Assembly: GCF_003867075.1 (NCBI RefSeq)
Contig: NZ_CP032544.1
Location: forward strand, 538,501 to 602,500
Length of the DNA: 64,000 bases
Source of the DNA: Tenacibaculum mesophilum
GTDB lineage: Bacteria > Bacteroidota > Bacteroidia > Flavobacteriales > Flavobacteriaceae
Direction: 5' to 3'
How positions within the stretch are numbered: the first letter of the stretch is position 1; the number at the start of each line of letters is the position of its first letter. The translations under genes and the position numbers were made by a program. The notes under the pieces were generated by a model. That model saw nothing but the letters and a program-made list of their open reading frames with translations. It did no database searches and was not told the DNA's origin. This document shows, one piece after another, positions 1 to 8,798 of this stretch.

Positions 1-1
1 A

Positions 2-1405
2 ACCGATAACTGTGGTAACACGGTAAGCCATACCCAAACCATTACAGTAACCGATACCACTGCGCCCGTATTATCAGCAACACCAGCTGATGTAAGTGTC
101 GACTGTGAAGCCATCCCAGCAGTACCAACCATCACAGCAACCGATAATTGTGATAGCGTAGTAGATGTAGTATTCACTGAAGTAAGCAATACAGTAGTAG
201 ACGGTTGTGGAGAAATTGTACGCCAATGGGAATCAACCGATAACTGTGGTAACACGGTAAGCCATACCCAAACCATTACAGTAACCGATACCACTGCGCC
301 CGTATTATCAGCAACACCAGCTGATGTAAGTGTCGACTGTGAAGCCATCCCAGCAGTACCAACCATCACAGCAACCGATAATTGTGATAGCGTAGTAGAT
401 GTAGTATTCACTGAAGTAAGCAATACAGTAGTAGACGGTTGTGGAGAGATTGTACGCCAATGGGAATCAACCGACAACTGTGGTAACACCGTAAGTCATA
501 TCCAAAGCATCACAGTAACCGATACCACTTCACCCGTATTATCAGCAACACCAGCCGATGTAAGTGTCGACTGTGAAGCCATCCCAGCAGTACCAACCAT
601 CACAGCAACCGATAATTGTGATAGCGTAGTAGATGTAGTATTCACTGAAGTAAGCAATACAGTAGTAGACGGTTGTGGAGAGATTGTACGCCAATGGGAA
701 TCAACCGACAACTGTGGTAACACGGTAAGTCATACCCAAACCATTACAGTAACCGATACCACTGCGCCTGTATTATCAGCAGAACCAGCTGATGTAAGTG
801 TCGACTGTGAAGCCATCCCATCAGTACCAACCATCACAGCAACCGATAATTGCGATAGCGTAGTAGATGTAGTCTTTACTGAAGTAAGCAATACTGTAGT
901 AGACGGCTGTGGAGAGATTGTACGCCAATGGGAATCAACCGACAACTGTGGTAACACGGTAAGTCATACCCAAACCATTACAGTAACCGATACCACTGCG
1001 CCTGTATTATCAGCAGAACCAGCTGATGTAAGTGTCGACTGTGAAGCCATCCCATCAGTACCAACCATCACAGCAACCGATAATTGCGATAGCGTAGTAG
1101 ATGTAGTCTTTACTGAAGTAAGCAATACCGTAGTAGACGGCTGTGGAGAGATTGTACGCCAATGGGAATCAACCGACAACTGTGGCAACACGGTAAGTCA
1201 TACACAAACCATTACAGTAACCGATACTACAGCACCCGTATTATCAGCAACACCAGCCGATGTAAGTGTCGACTGTGAAGCTATACCAGCAGTACCAACC
1301 ATCACTGCAACCGATAATTGTGATAGTGTAGTAGATGTAATCTTTACTGAAGTAAGCAATACAGTAGTAGACGGCTGTGGAGAAATTGTACGTCAATGGG
1401 AATCA
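2..1405 (+). repeat. Six tandem 234-bp coding repeats in the adhesin gene
   Basis: Units start at 2, 236, 470, 704, 938 and 1172, exactly 234 bases (78 codons) apart. The first two units differ by only one or two bases, and units four and five encode identical protein over most of their length. A seventh unit starts at 1406 and diverges after about 50 bases. Exact in-frame repeats suggest recent unequal exchange, so copy number may vary between strains and may be collapsed in assemblies. Confidence 0.95.
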
Positions 1406-4045
1406 ACCGATAACTGTGGTAGCACGGTAAGTCATACGCAAACCATTACGGTAACTGATACTACTACCCCAGATTTTACAGTACCAGTAGATATTACAAT
1501 TTATAAAGATGATAATTGTACTTATGATGCTAGTATTGGAATCACTGGCGATGTTACCAATGAATCTGATAATTGTGATACAACTTTAGATGCTAGTTAT
1601 AGTGATGTAGAATCGGCAGGAACCTGTGAAGGAGAAGTAATAGTTACTCGTACATGGAGTCTTACTGATAACTGCGGGAATACAACTGAAAAAGTTCAAA
1701 CAATAACAGTTAAAGACAATACTGCACCAATTATAGACGAAACAAACAAAAATAATATAGACATAGAATGTGGAGTAGGAGATACAGAAACTACGTTACA
1801 AGATTGGTTGAATAGTAATGCAGGAGCTACAGCAACCGATAACTGTAGTACTGTAACATGGACCAATAATTATGGGAATGATACCTCTGTAAAATGTGAT
1901 GGAAGTTATATCACAGTAATATTTACAGCTACAGATGCTTGTGGTAACTTTAGCACTACAACAGCAGGATACTTAATTAAAGATGAAACACCACCAACAA
2001 TAACTCAGCAGCCATCCGATAAAACAGTAGAGTGTGATGGATCAGGAAATACAACAGAGTTAAATGCTTGGTTAACTAGCAATGGAGGAGCAACAGCGAC
2101 AGATGACTGTAGTATTGTAACATGGAGTAATAATTATACAGATTTAACATACACCTGTAGTTTTACAGGAGAAGTAGAGGTAATCTTTACTGCAAAAGAT
2201 GCCTGTGGAAATACTATTAATACAACTCCTGCTAAGTTCATTATAGAAGACACAGTAGCACCAGAATTTGTAGAGACTTTACCAGCAGCAGAAATCACTG
2301 TAAGTTGTGATAATATTCCAGTGATGGAAACCTTAACAGCAACCGATAACTGTGATGCTTCTGTAACAGTAATTCCAAGCGAAGTAACCAGTGGCGATGA
2401 TGATGCCTGTGGATCAGAATATTTGATTACAAGAAAATGGACCGTATCAGATTGTTCAGGAAACACAACAACACATATCCAAGTAATCACAGTAAAAGAC
2501 ACAGTAGCACCAGAATTTGTAGAGACTTTACCAGCGGCAGAAATCGCTGTAAGTTGTGATAACATTCCAGTAATGGAAACCTTAACAGCAACCGATAATT
2601 GTGATGCTTCTGTAACTGTGAATTACTCAGAAGAATTTTCAGGACAAGACGATATATGTGCATCAGAATATACGATTACAAGAACTTGGGCAGTTCAAGA
2701 TTGTGCAGGTAATAGTACATCACACACTCAAGTAGTAACAGTTGAAGATACTACGGCTCCAGAGTTTGTAGAGGAATTACCAGCAGATGCAATAGTAAGT
2801 TGTGATACAATTCCAACTGCAGTAATTTTAACAGCAACCGATAATTGTGATGCTTCTGTAACTGTGAATTACTCAGAAGAATTTTCAGGACAAGATGATG
2901 CATGTGCATCAGAATATACAGTTACAAGAACATGGACAGTAGAAGATTGTGCGGGTAATGAAACTTCGCATACTCAAGTAGTAACTGTTGAAGATACACA
3001 AGCACCCGAATTTGTAGAGGAATTACCAGCAGATGTAACAGTAAGTTGTGATACAATTCCAACTGCAGTAATTTTAACAGCAACCGATAATTGTGATGCT
3101 TCTGTAACTGTGAATTACTCAGAAGAATTTTCAGGACAAGACAATATATGTGCATCAGAGTATACAGTTACAAGAACATGGGCAGTAGAAGATTGTGCGG
3201 GTAATGAAGCTTCTCATACTCAAGTAATAACTATTGAAGATAATGAAGTACCACAATTGGTATCAACATTAGAAGACATTATAGTAGAATGTGATACTGT
3301 TCCTGATGTTCCAACTTTAGAATTTACAGACAATTGTTCTTCAAATGTAACACAAACTAACTTTGAGGAAACAAGTACGTTTGATGGAAGTGATAGCGAT
3401 TATACAATTACAAGAACATGGACAGTTACAGATGACTGTGGAAATGTAGCAGACTTTATACAGTATATTACAGTAACTGTAAAAACATCTGTAACAGAAA
3501 TAGTGGATTCAAGGTGTATTGACGATGGCGAAATTAACTTAAATGATTATTTGGCAAATCAAAGTGAAAACGGAACTTGGGAAGTGACTCAAGGAAGCGT
3601 TACAATATCTAATGATGGAAGTTTTGATCCGTCAGGAGTAAATTTAGGAGATTATGTGTTTACATATACATCATCAAATAGTAGTTGTTTAACAGTAACA
3701 GAAGTTACGATTAATATAAACGATGACTGTTTAGTATTACCATGTGGGCAAGAAGATGTGGTAATTTCAAAAGCAGTAACTCCTAATGGAGATTCATGGA
3801 ATGAGTTTTTCGAAGTTACAGGAGCTGAATCCTGTGGATTTATAGCCAATGTAAAAATATTTAACCGTTGGGGGGCTAGAGTTTTTGAATCTAAAAATTA
3901 TGCAAATAATTGGAACGGAACTTCAGATGGAGCAACGTTTGGATCAGCAGAAAGATTACCGGCTGGTACATATTACTACATTGTAATATTAGAAAATAGT
4001 GGGTTAAAACCATTTACAGGAGCAATTTACTTAGGAACTAAATAA
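2..4045 (+). CDS. Giant repeat adhesin, C-terminal part (type IX secretion, type B sorting domain); 5' end outside the window
   Basis: The reading frame is open from base 2 with no usable start codon, so this is the 3' part of a longer gene. Seen: first six near-identical 78-residue units, then divergent units including four of about 83 residues between 2250 and 3250, each Cys-rich with TDNCD and SCDxIP motifs and resembling HYR/Ig-like folds. The last 100 residues (VTPNGDSWNEFFEV ... NRWGARVFES ... LPAGTYYYIV) match the gliding-motility-associated C-terminal (CHU_C) domain, known as a type B signal for the type IX secretion system. Inferred role: a cell-surface or secreted adhesin of the SprB class, used in gliding or attachment. 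The PorP/SprF-like and OmpA genes follow at 10-11 base spacing, as expected for its secretion and anchoring partners. A TTG at 1808 lies inside the repeats and is not the real start. Confidence 0.9.
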   Translation, partial: TDNCGNTVSHTQTITVTDTTAPVLSATPADVSVDCEAIPAVPTITATDNCDSVVDVVFTEVSNTVVDGCGEIVRQWESTDNCGNTVSHTQTITVTDTTAPVLSATPADVSVDCEAIPAVPTITATDNCDSVVDVVFTEVSNTVVDGCGEIVRQWESTDNCGNTVSHIQSITVTDTTSPVLSATPADVSVDCEAIPAVPTITATDNCDSVVDVVFTEVSNTVVDGCGEIVRQWESTDNCGNTVSHTQTITVTDTTAPVLSAEPADVSVDCEAIPSVPTITATDNCDSVVDVVFTEVSNTVVDGCGEIVRQWESTDNCGNTVSHTQTITVTDTTAPVLSAEPADVSVDCEAIPSVPTITATDNCDSVVDVVFTEVSNTVVDGCGEIVRQWESTDNCGNTVSHTQTITVTDTTAPVLSATPADVSVDCEAIPAVPTITATDNCDSVVDVIFTEVSNTVVDGCGEIVRQWESTDNCGSTVSHTQTITVTDTTTPDFTVPVDITIYKDDNCTYDASIGITGDVTNESDNCDTTLDASYSDVESAGTCEGEVIVTRTWSLTDNCGNTTEKVQTITVKDNTAPIIDETNKNNIDIECGVGDTETTLQDWLNSNAGATATDNCSTVTWTNNYGNDTSVKCDGSYITVIFTATDACGNFSTTTAGYLIKDETPPTITQQPSDKTVECDGSGNTTELNAWLTSNGGATATDDCSIVTWSNNYTDLTYTCSFTGEVEVIFTAKDACGNTINTTPAKFIIEDTVAPEFVETLPAAEITVSCDNIPVMETLTATDNCDASVTVIPSEVTSGDDDACGSEYLITRKWTVSDCSGNTTTHIQVITVKDTVAPEFVETLPAAEIAVSCDNIPVMETLTATDNCDASVTVNYSEEFSGQDDICASEYTITRTWAVQDCAGNSTSHTQVVTVEDTTAPEFVEELPADAIVSCDTIPTAVILTATDNCDASVTVNYSEEFSGQDDACASEYTVTRTWTVEDCAGNETSHTQVVTVEDTQAPEFVEELPADVTVSCDTIPTAVILTATDNCDASVTVNYSEEFSGQDNICASEYTVTRTWAVEDCAGNEASHTQVITIEDNEVPQLVSTLEDIIVECDTVPDVPTLEFTDNCSSNVTQTNFEETSTFDGSDSDYTITRTWTVTDDCGNVADFIQYITVTVKTSVTEIVDSRCIDDGEINLNDYLANQSENGTWEVTQGSVTISNDGSFDPSGVNLGDYVFTYTSSNSSCLTVTEVTININDDCLVLPCGQEDVVISKAVTPNGDSWNEFFEVTGAESCGFIANVKIFNRWGARVFESKNYANNWNGTSDGATFGSAERLPAGTYYYIVILENSGLKPFTGAIYLGTK

Positions 4046-4055
4046 TATTATAGCT

Positions 4056-4997
4056 ATGAACCAAAATTACAAGCTATTAAAAGCAACTATTGTACTGTTT
4101 TTTGCAACAGTTTTAACAGTTCAATCACAACAGTTACCACAGTTTACTCAATATATGTATAATACAATTTCTATCAACCCTGCATATGCAGGAAGTAGAG
4201 AAGTACTGAGTATTGTTGGACTGCATAGAAGTCAGTGGGCAGGATTAGATAGAGCACCAGAAACACAAACCCTATCTATTCACACTCCACTTAGAAATGA
4301 TAAAATAGGATTAGGATTATCATTTATAAATGATCAATTAGGCTATGAAAATTTCACCTATTTATATGGAGATTTCTCATATACGATTCAGCTTAATGAG
4401 GATATAAAATTAGCTTTTGGACTTAAAGCAGGATTTACTCAATACAATATAGATGATGCTTTAATAGCCTCTGAAGGATCAGACCCAGGAATTTCAGGGG
4501 TTCAAAATAGATGGGAACCTAATTTTGGGAGCGGTTTATTATTACATACAAATAAATGGTATGTGGGGTTTTCAGCTCCAAGATTATTAAATATAGATCA
4601 TAATGATTTGGTTGTTAATGGAATTAATTACGGAATTATAGACAGAGTAAGTTATTATTTAACAGGAGGATATGTTTTTGATTTGAGTGATAATGTAAAG
4701 TTTAAGCCAGCGACGTTAATTAAAGCAACGAATGGAGCACCAGTATCATATGACATAACAGCAAACTTCTTATTCAATGAAAAATTTTGGTTAGGAGGTT
4801 CTTATAGAATCAATGAAAACACAGGAGCTTTAGGGGCTTTAGTAGATATTCAAGTATCTCGTCAGTTCCGAATAGGTTACGCGTACGAGCATCCATTATC
4901 AGACATTAATCAATACTCAAATGGTACACATGAAATATTATTAATGTTTGAGTTATTTCCTAAGTCATATAGAACGAAATCTCCTAGATATTTTTAA
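4056..4997 (+). CDS. PorP/SprF-family type IX secretion outer-membrane protein
   Basis: A 313-residue protein with an N-terminal signal peptide (about residues 1-24, ending in QS-QQ), then the family-typical start of the mature part (QLPQFTQYMYNTISINPAYAGS). The rest is a glycine- and aromatic-rich beta-barrel pattern. PorP/SprF proteins sit in the outer membrane; SprF-type members are needed to secrete or attach a specific CHU_C-tagged adhesin encoded beside them. Here the gene lies 10 bases after the giant adhesin and 11 bases before an OmpA-family gene, the usual order of this triad. Which adhesin it serves is inferred from position only. Confidence 0.9.
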   Translation: MNQNYKLLKATIVLFFATVLTVQSQQLPQFTQYMYNTISINPAYAGSREVLSIVGLHRSQWAGLDRAPETQTLSIHTPLRNDKIGLGLSFINDQLGYENFTYLYGDFSYTIQLNEDIKLAFGLKAGFTQYNIDDALIASEGSDPGISGVQNRWEPNFGSGLLLHTNKWYVGFSAPRLLNIDHNDLVVNGINYGIIDRVSYYLTGGYVFDLSDNVKFKPATLIKATNGAPVSYDITANFLFNEKFWLGGSYRINENTGALGALVDIQVSRQFRIGYAYEHPLSDINQYSNGTHEILLMFELFPKSYRTKSPRYF

Positions 4998-5008
4998 GAA
5001 GGATAGTT

Positions 5009-6898
5009 ATGAAGACAAAAATTACACTGATACTACTTTTTTTATCAAGCTTTGTATTTTCTCAAAGAAAAATAGCAAATAAATTTTATAAAGAATATGC
5101 GTATGTAAAAGCAGCTGAGTTTTATAAAAAAGCCATAAACGAAGGAGATGATGGGGTGGATATGATAACAAGGTTGGCAGATTGTTATTATAATAACTCA
5201 AACTCTAAACAAGCTGCTTATTGGTATGGAGTTGCTTCAAATAGAAAAGAAAACTTAACTGATGACGCTATATATAAGTATGTACAGTCACTTAGAAGTA
5301 TAGGAGAGTATGACAAAGCAGATAAATGGCTTCAAAAGATATCTGACAAAGCGTTAAAAGTAAAAAATGTTGACTATAATAAATTAAAAACACTTAATAA
5401 AGACTCTGTAGTAGTAGCAAACTTAGAAATTAATACTAAAAACTCAGAGTTTGGAACGTATGTACATGGACAAAAACTATATTTTGCTTCGACAAGAAAA
5501 AAAGATGGTGAAATTTATGAATGGAATAACCAACCGTATTTAGACTTATATCAAGCCAAAATTATTAAAAATAAAAAAGATGAAGATAGTATAGCAAGTG
5601 TTATTCCTATTGTATCTTCTAAAATTAATACGGGTTTTCATGAATCGAGTGTAGCAATAACTAAAGACGGGAAAACGTTATATTTTACAAGAAATAATTT
5701 AAACGAAAAGAAAAAACTAGAGTATAGTAAAAAAGGTACATCACATTTAAAAATATTCAAAGCTACGTTGGTTAATGGGCAATGGGATAATATTGAAGAG
5801 TTACCGTTTAATGATAAAATGTATTCTAGTGGACATCCAGCATTGAGTCCGGATGATAAAACATTATATTTTGTATCTGATAGACCAGATAGTTATGGGT
5901 TAACGGATATTTATAAAGTAGCTATTTTAGCTAATGGAGAGTATGGAGCACCAATAAACTTAGGAGATAAAATAAATACAAAAGGAAGAGAAATGTTTCC
6001 TTTTGTAGCTAAAGATTATACCTTATATTTCTCTTCGGATGGTTATGCAAATTTAGGATTATTAGATATTTTTAAATCTGATTTACTAAAAAATAACTCG
6101 TCAGAAGTTATAAATATAGGAGCTCCATTTAATAGTGGATATGATGATTTTGCTTTCTTTTATAATGAAGATGCAAAAACAGGGTACTTTTCTTCTAACC
6201 GACCAGGAGGAAAAGGACAGGATGATTTATATAAGTTTAAAACCTTAAAGTGTAAACAATATATTAAAGGGAGAACTTTTGATAAAAGAACAAAAGAAAT
6301 TTTACCTAACACTTTAGTAGAGCTTATAGACTTTAAAGGAAAAGTTGTAAAAAGGTTCGTAACTCAAGAAGATGCCACTTACGTTTTTGAAGTTGAATGT
6401 GAGAAGAAATTTTCTTTAAGAGGAACAAAACTAGATTATAAAGATGACTTCATTAATAATATTGAAACGACAGATGTAAGAGGTATAGAAATAGAGCGTG
6501 ATTTATATTTAACACCATTAATTATAGGAAACGAAATAGTAATAGATCCTATATTTTTCGATTTTGATAAATGGAATATACGACCAGATGCAGCTTATGA
6601 ACTAGAGCATATTGTACGAGTAATGAAGAATCATCCAAAAATGATTATTAAAATTGAAGCTCATACAGATAGTAGGGGTAGTGATAAATACAATGAGATT
6701 TTATCAGATAGAAGAGCTAAATCTACCAGAGATTATATTTTTTCAAGAGGTATAGCTACCAACAGGATAGAAAGTGCTATTGGTTATGGAGAAAAGCAGT
6801 TGGTGAACAAATGTTCTAATGGTGTACCTTGTTCAGATGAAGAGCATCAAGAAAACAGACGCTCAAAATTTATAATTGTTAATGATTATAAAAAATAA
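5009..6898 (+). CDS. TPR / PD40-repeat / OmpA-family envelope protein
   Basis: A 629-residue protein. After a signal peptide (about 1-18, ending FVFS-Q) come TPR-like helices (20-130), WD40-like PD40 beta-propeller repeats (about 150-410, e.g. GKTLYFTRNN, DKTLYFVSDR, GYFSSNRPGG), a small regulatory-like beta domain (about 415-495), and an OmpA peptidoglycan-binding domain (about 510-625) with FFDFDKWNIRPDA, AHTDSRGS and NRRSKF motifs. OmpA domains bind diaminopimelate in peptidoglycan, so the protein probably anchors the adhesin/PorP-like machinery to the cell wall. It is the last gene of a three-gene unit and is followed by a strong inverted repeat. Confidence 0.88.
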   Translation: MKTKITLILLFLSSFVFSQRKIANKFYKEYAYVKAAEFYKKAINEGDDGVDMITRLADCYYNNSNSKQAAYWYGVASNRKENLTDDAIYKYVQSLRSIGEYDKADKWLQKISDKALKVKNVDYNKLKTLNKDSVVVANLEINTKNSEFGTYVHGQKLYFASTRKKDGEIYEWNNQPYLDLYQAKIIKNKKDEDSIASVIPIVSSKINTGFHESSVAITKDGKTLYFTRNNLNEKKKLEYSKKGTSHLKIFKATLVNGQWDNIEELPFNDKMYSSGHPALSPDDKTLYFVSDRPDSYGLTDIYKVAILANGEYGAPINLGDKINTKGREMFPFVAKDYTLYFSSDGYANLGLLDIFKSDLLKNNSSEVINIGAPFNSGYDDFAFFYNEDAKTGYFSSNRPGGKGQDDLYKFKTLKCKQYIKGRTFDKRTKEILPNTLVELIDFKGKVVKRFVTQEDATYVFEVECEKKFSLRGTKLDYKDDFINNIETTDVRGIEIERDLYLTPLIIGNEIVIDPIFFDFDKWNIRPDAAYELEHIVRVMKNHPKMIIKIEAHTDSRGSDKYNEILSDRRAKSTRDYIFSRGIATNRIESAIGYGEKQLVNKCSNGVPCSDEEHQENRRSKFIIVNDYKK

Positions 6899-6903
6899 TA
6901 TCT

Positions 6904-6936
6904 AAGACCTCTATTTATTTTAAAAATAGAGGTCTT
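6904..6936. terminator. Bidirectional terminator between convergent genes
   Basis: A perfect 13-bp stem (6904-6916 with 6924-6936) and a 7-base loop lie between the OmpA gene and the convergent CAP lipoprotein gene. A/T runs on both sides fit use in either direction. Confidence 0.8.
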
Positions 6937-6950
6937 ATCAAGTATTGTTG

Positions 6951-7442
6951 TTATTTTTTTACAAAAATATTGGTATAGTACCATGTACCACCAGTGTTTT
7001 TTTCGGCAGTCACTTCAAAATGGGTAAAATCACCTTCAATATTTTTTCGATGTCCCTCGCTTTTAATCCATCCATTAACAACAGATTCAGCAGTAGAATA
7101 TCCATAAGCTACATTTTCAGCAACCTTAATAGCATTTGTGTTTTCAACTAAATAATCTTTACGATCATGAAAAAAATCGTGAGAAAGCTCTTTTTTCTTT
7201 ATCATATACATAGTATGATTATATGTTTGAGATTTTATAGCTTCAAGTTTTTTTAAAGTAGATAAGCCTTTGCTTAATCTATAATCATTAATAAGATCAA
7301 GAATTTCATTTTCTATTGATTTTTCTTCTATGCTAACGGTAGAATCAGAAGGAGAGTCAATTAATTCATTTTCATTTGAAGAACAAGAAAAGAAAACTAA
7401 GGCACAACATAGTACCAATAACTTAAAGGGGAAGTTATTCAT
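6951..7442 (-). CDS. CAP-domain (SCP/YkwD-like) lipoprotein
   Basis: A 163-residue protein starting at ATG 7442. Residues 1-20 form a lipoprotein signal with lipobox FFSC. The CAP domain runs from about residue 48 (ILDLINDYR) to the end and holds the usual landmarks: an early His in a YNHTMYM-like helix, SHDFF, and AENVAYGYSTAESVVNGW followed by SEGHRKNI. Bacterial CAP lipoproteins sit in the cell envelope; their biochemical role is mostly unknown. The gene stands alone, convergent with the OmpA gene, and shares its terminator. Confidence 0.85.
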   Translation of the reverse strand: MNNFPFKLLVLCCALVFFSCSSNENELIDSPSDSTVSIEEKSIENEILDLINDYRLSKGLSTLKKLEAIKSQTYNHTMYMIKKKELSHDFFHDRKDYLVENTNAIKVAENVAYGYSTAESVVNGWIKSEGHRKNIEGDFTHFEVTAEKNTGGTWYYTNIFVKK

Positions 7443-7545
7443 TTTTAATAGGGGTTAGGGGTTAAATTATTTTAAAAGTCCAAAAATAGTACAAAATACA
7501 ATTTAAAACAAGTTTCTTTTTATGCTTAAACGTATTTTTGTATGA

Positions 7546-7983
7546 TTAGATAGCCTGTTTTATAAAGTCTTCATATTCATAAAAAAACAGTTCAAACTGT
7601 GTCATAGTCTCTACAAAAAACTCATAACAATCTCTCCAAGTATCTTTATTGTGAATACTAAATTTTTTATCAAAAGGGATATAAATTCTACGAATAATTT
7701 TGTGATTGTTTAACTCAAAATTATCATCAAATATAACTTCAGGTAAATATTCTGTTTCCAATATTTTCTTCAAAGAAAGAAGTTGATCGTAAAGTAATTC
7801 ATTGGCTACATCTTCTGGATGTTCGAAATCTAAACAAACTGAAGCGTTTTTTCTATCCGCTTGAAATTTAAAAGCAAATCCCTTTATTTTGGTATTGTAT
7901 AACAACCATTTTCTTGGAAAAGATTTTCCAAAACTAGTCCAAAATTCTTTACGCAATCGGGCAGATTCTTCTTTACTAAACAC
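7546..7983 (-). CDS. DUF4268 family protein
   Basis: A 145-residue soluble protein without signal peptide, rich in aromatic and charged residues (EFWTSFGKSFPRKW near the N-terminus, RIYIPFDKKFSIHNKDTW in the middle). The pattern matches DUF4268, often found as the tail of restriction-like or nuclease-like proteins and, in flavobacteria, as a free-standing short protein of unknown function. The start is GTG: the stop TAG of miaE and this GTG share one base (TAGTG), suggesting translational coupling with miaE. No upstream ATG is available. Function not assigned. Confidence 0.75.
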   Translation of the reverse strand: MFSKEESARLRKEFWTSFGKSFPRKWLLYNTKIKGFAFKFQADRKNASVCLDFEHPEDVANELLYDQLLSLKKILETEYLPEVIFDDNFELNNHKIIRRIYIPFDKKFSIHNKDTWRDCYEFFVETMTQFELFFYEYEDFIKQAI

Positions 7984-8564
7984 TATCCGTGAACTTTTGC
8001 AGTTTTACCTCTTTCTCGCATCATTTCGGCTTCGAAAGCCAATAAATCTTCCCATTTTTTATCAACGATTTCACGATCCATATACTTACGAGCATACCCT
8101 AAAAATAAGGTATAATGATTTGCTTCAGAAACCATTAAATCCAAATAAAATTTAGATAATTGTTCATCTTCCATATTATCAGCAAAAACCTTAAAACGTT
8201 CACAGCTACGTGCTTCTATTAGAGCAGCAACTAAAAGTCTGTGAATTAGCGCTTCTGTTCTATTACCTGTATGAGGGAAAAATTTTTGCAATTTTAAAGC
8301 ATAATCGTTTTTAGTAGCCTGTCCTAAAACCATATCTCGCTCTATCATTATGTTATGTACCATCCTAAAATGTTCCATTTCTTCAATAGCAATATCACTC
8401 ATATCTTTAACAAGTTCAGTTTCTTCAGAGTAATTGATAATAATTGACACAGCATTTGAAGCAGCTTTTTGTTCAGCAAAAGCATGATCTGTTAATAGTT
8501 GTTCTAATCCGTTTTTAGCAACTTCAACCCATGAAGTTTCTGTGTCAAATTGTAATCCAAGCAT
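7983..8564 (-). CDS. miaE: tRNA-(ms2io6A)-hydroxylase MiaE
   Basis: A 193-residue ferritin-like four-helix protein. Di-iron ligand motifs are visible: an early Glu/His helix (HAFAEQKAASNA), IAIEEMEHFRMVH, LIEARSCERF and SEANHYTLF. MiaE hydroxylates 2-methylthio-isopentenyl-adenosine at tRNA position 37 using O2 and a di-iron centre. Length and motif order match the family. It is followed by the DUF4268 gene with a one-base overlap, so the two are probably co-transcribed. Confidence 0.88.
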   Translation of the reverse strand: MLGLQFDTETSWVEVAKNGLEQLLTDHAFAEQKAASNAVSIIINYSEETELVKDMSDIAIEEMEHFRMVHNIMIERDMVLGQATKNDYALKLQKFFPHTGNRTEALIHRLLVAALIEARSCERFKVFADNMEDEQLSKFYLDLMVSEANHYTLFLGYARKYMDREIVDKKWEDLLAFEAEMMRERGKTAKVHG

Positions 8565-8798
8565 AATGTGTAATTGAGGTTGTAAAAGTAAAAAATATAA
8601 GTGCTAATTGTATTATAAATACTCTAAAAATGGTAAATTTGTTGCTGAAAAAATCTCTTAAGAAAATTGCTTTAAAAAATATTGATCCGAATTACGAATA
8701 CTAAATAGATTGCTACAAATTCTAAATAGGGTAATATTTTAAAAATATTTTTCAGTAGTTTTAGATAAAATAGAGAAAGACAGAAAACTTCTAAGGAA

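Noticed and set aside
496..1191. Three identical-looking minus-strand frames of 75 codons
   Set aside because: They are shadows of the adhesin repeats and recur with the same 234-base period.
2..1405. Regular repeats as a possible CRISPR array
   Set aside because: The units are 234 bases, contiguous without spacers, and in frame in a protein; no cas genes are present.
1808..1810. TTG as the start of the adhesin gene
   Set aside because: The same frame is open upstream to base 2 and encodes the same type of repeats.
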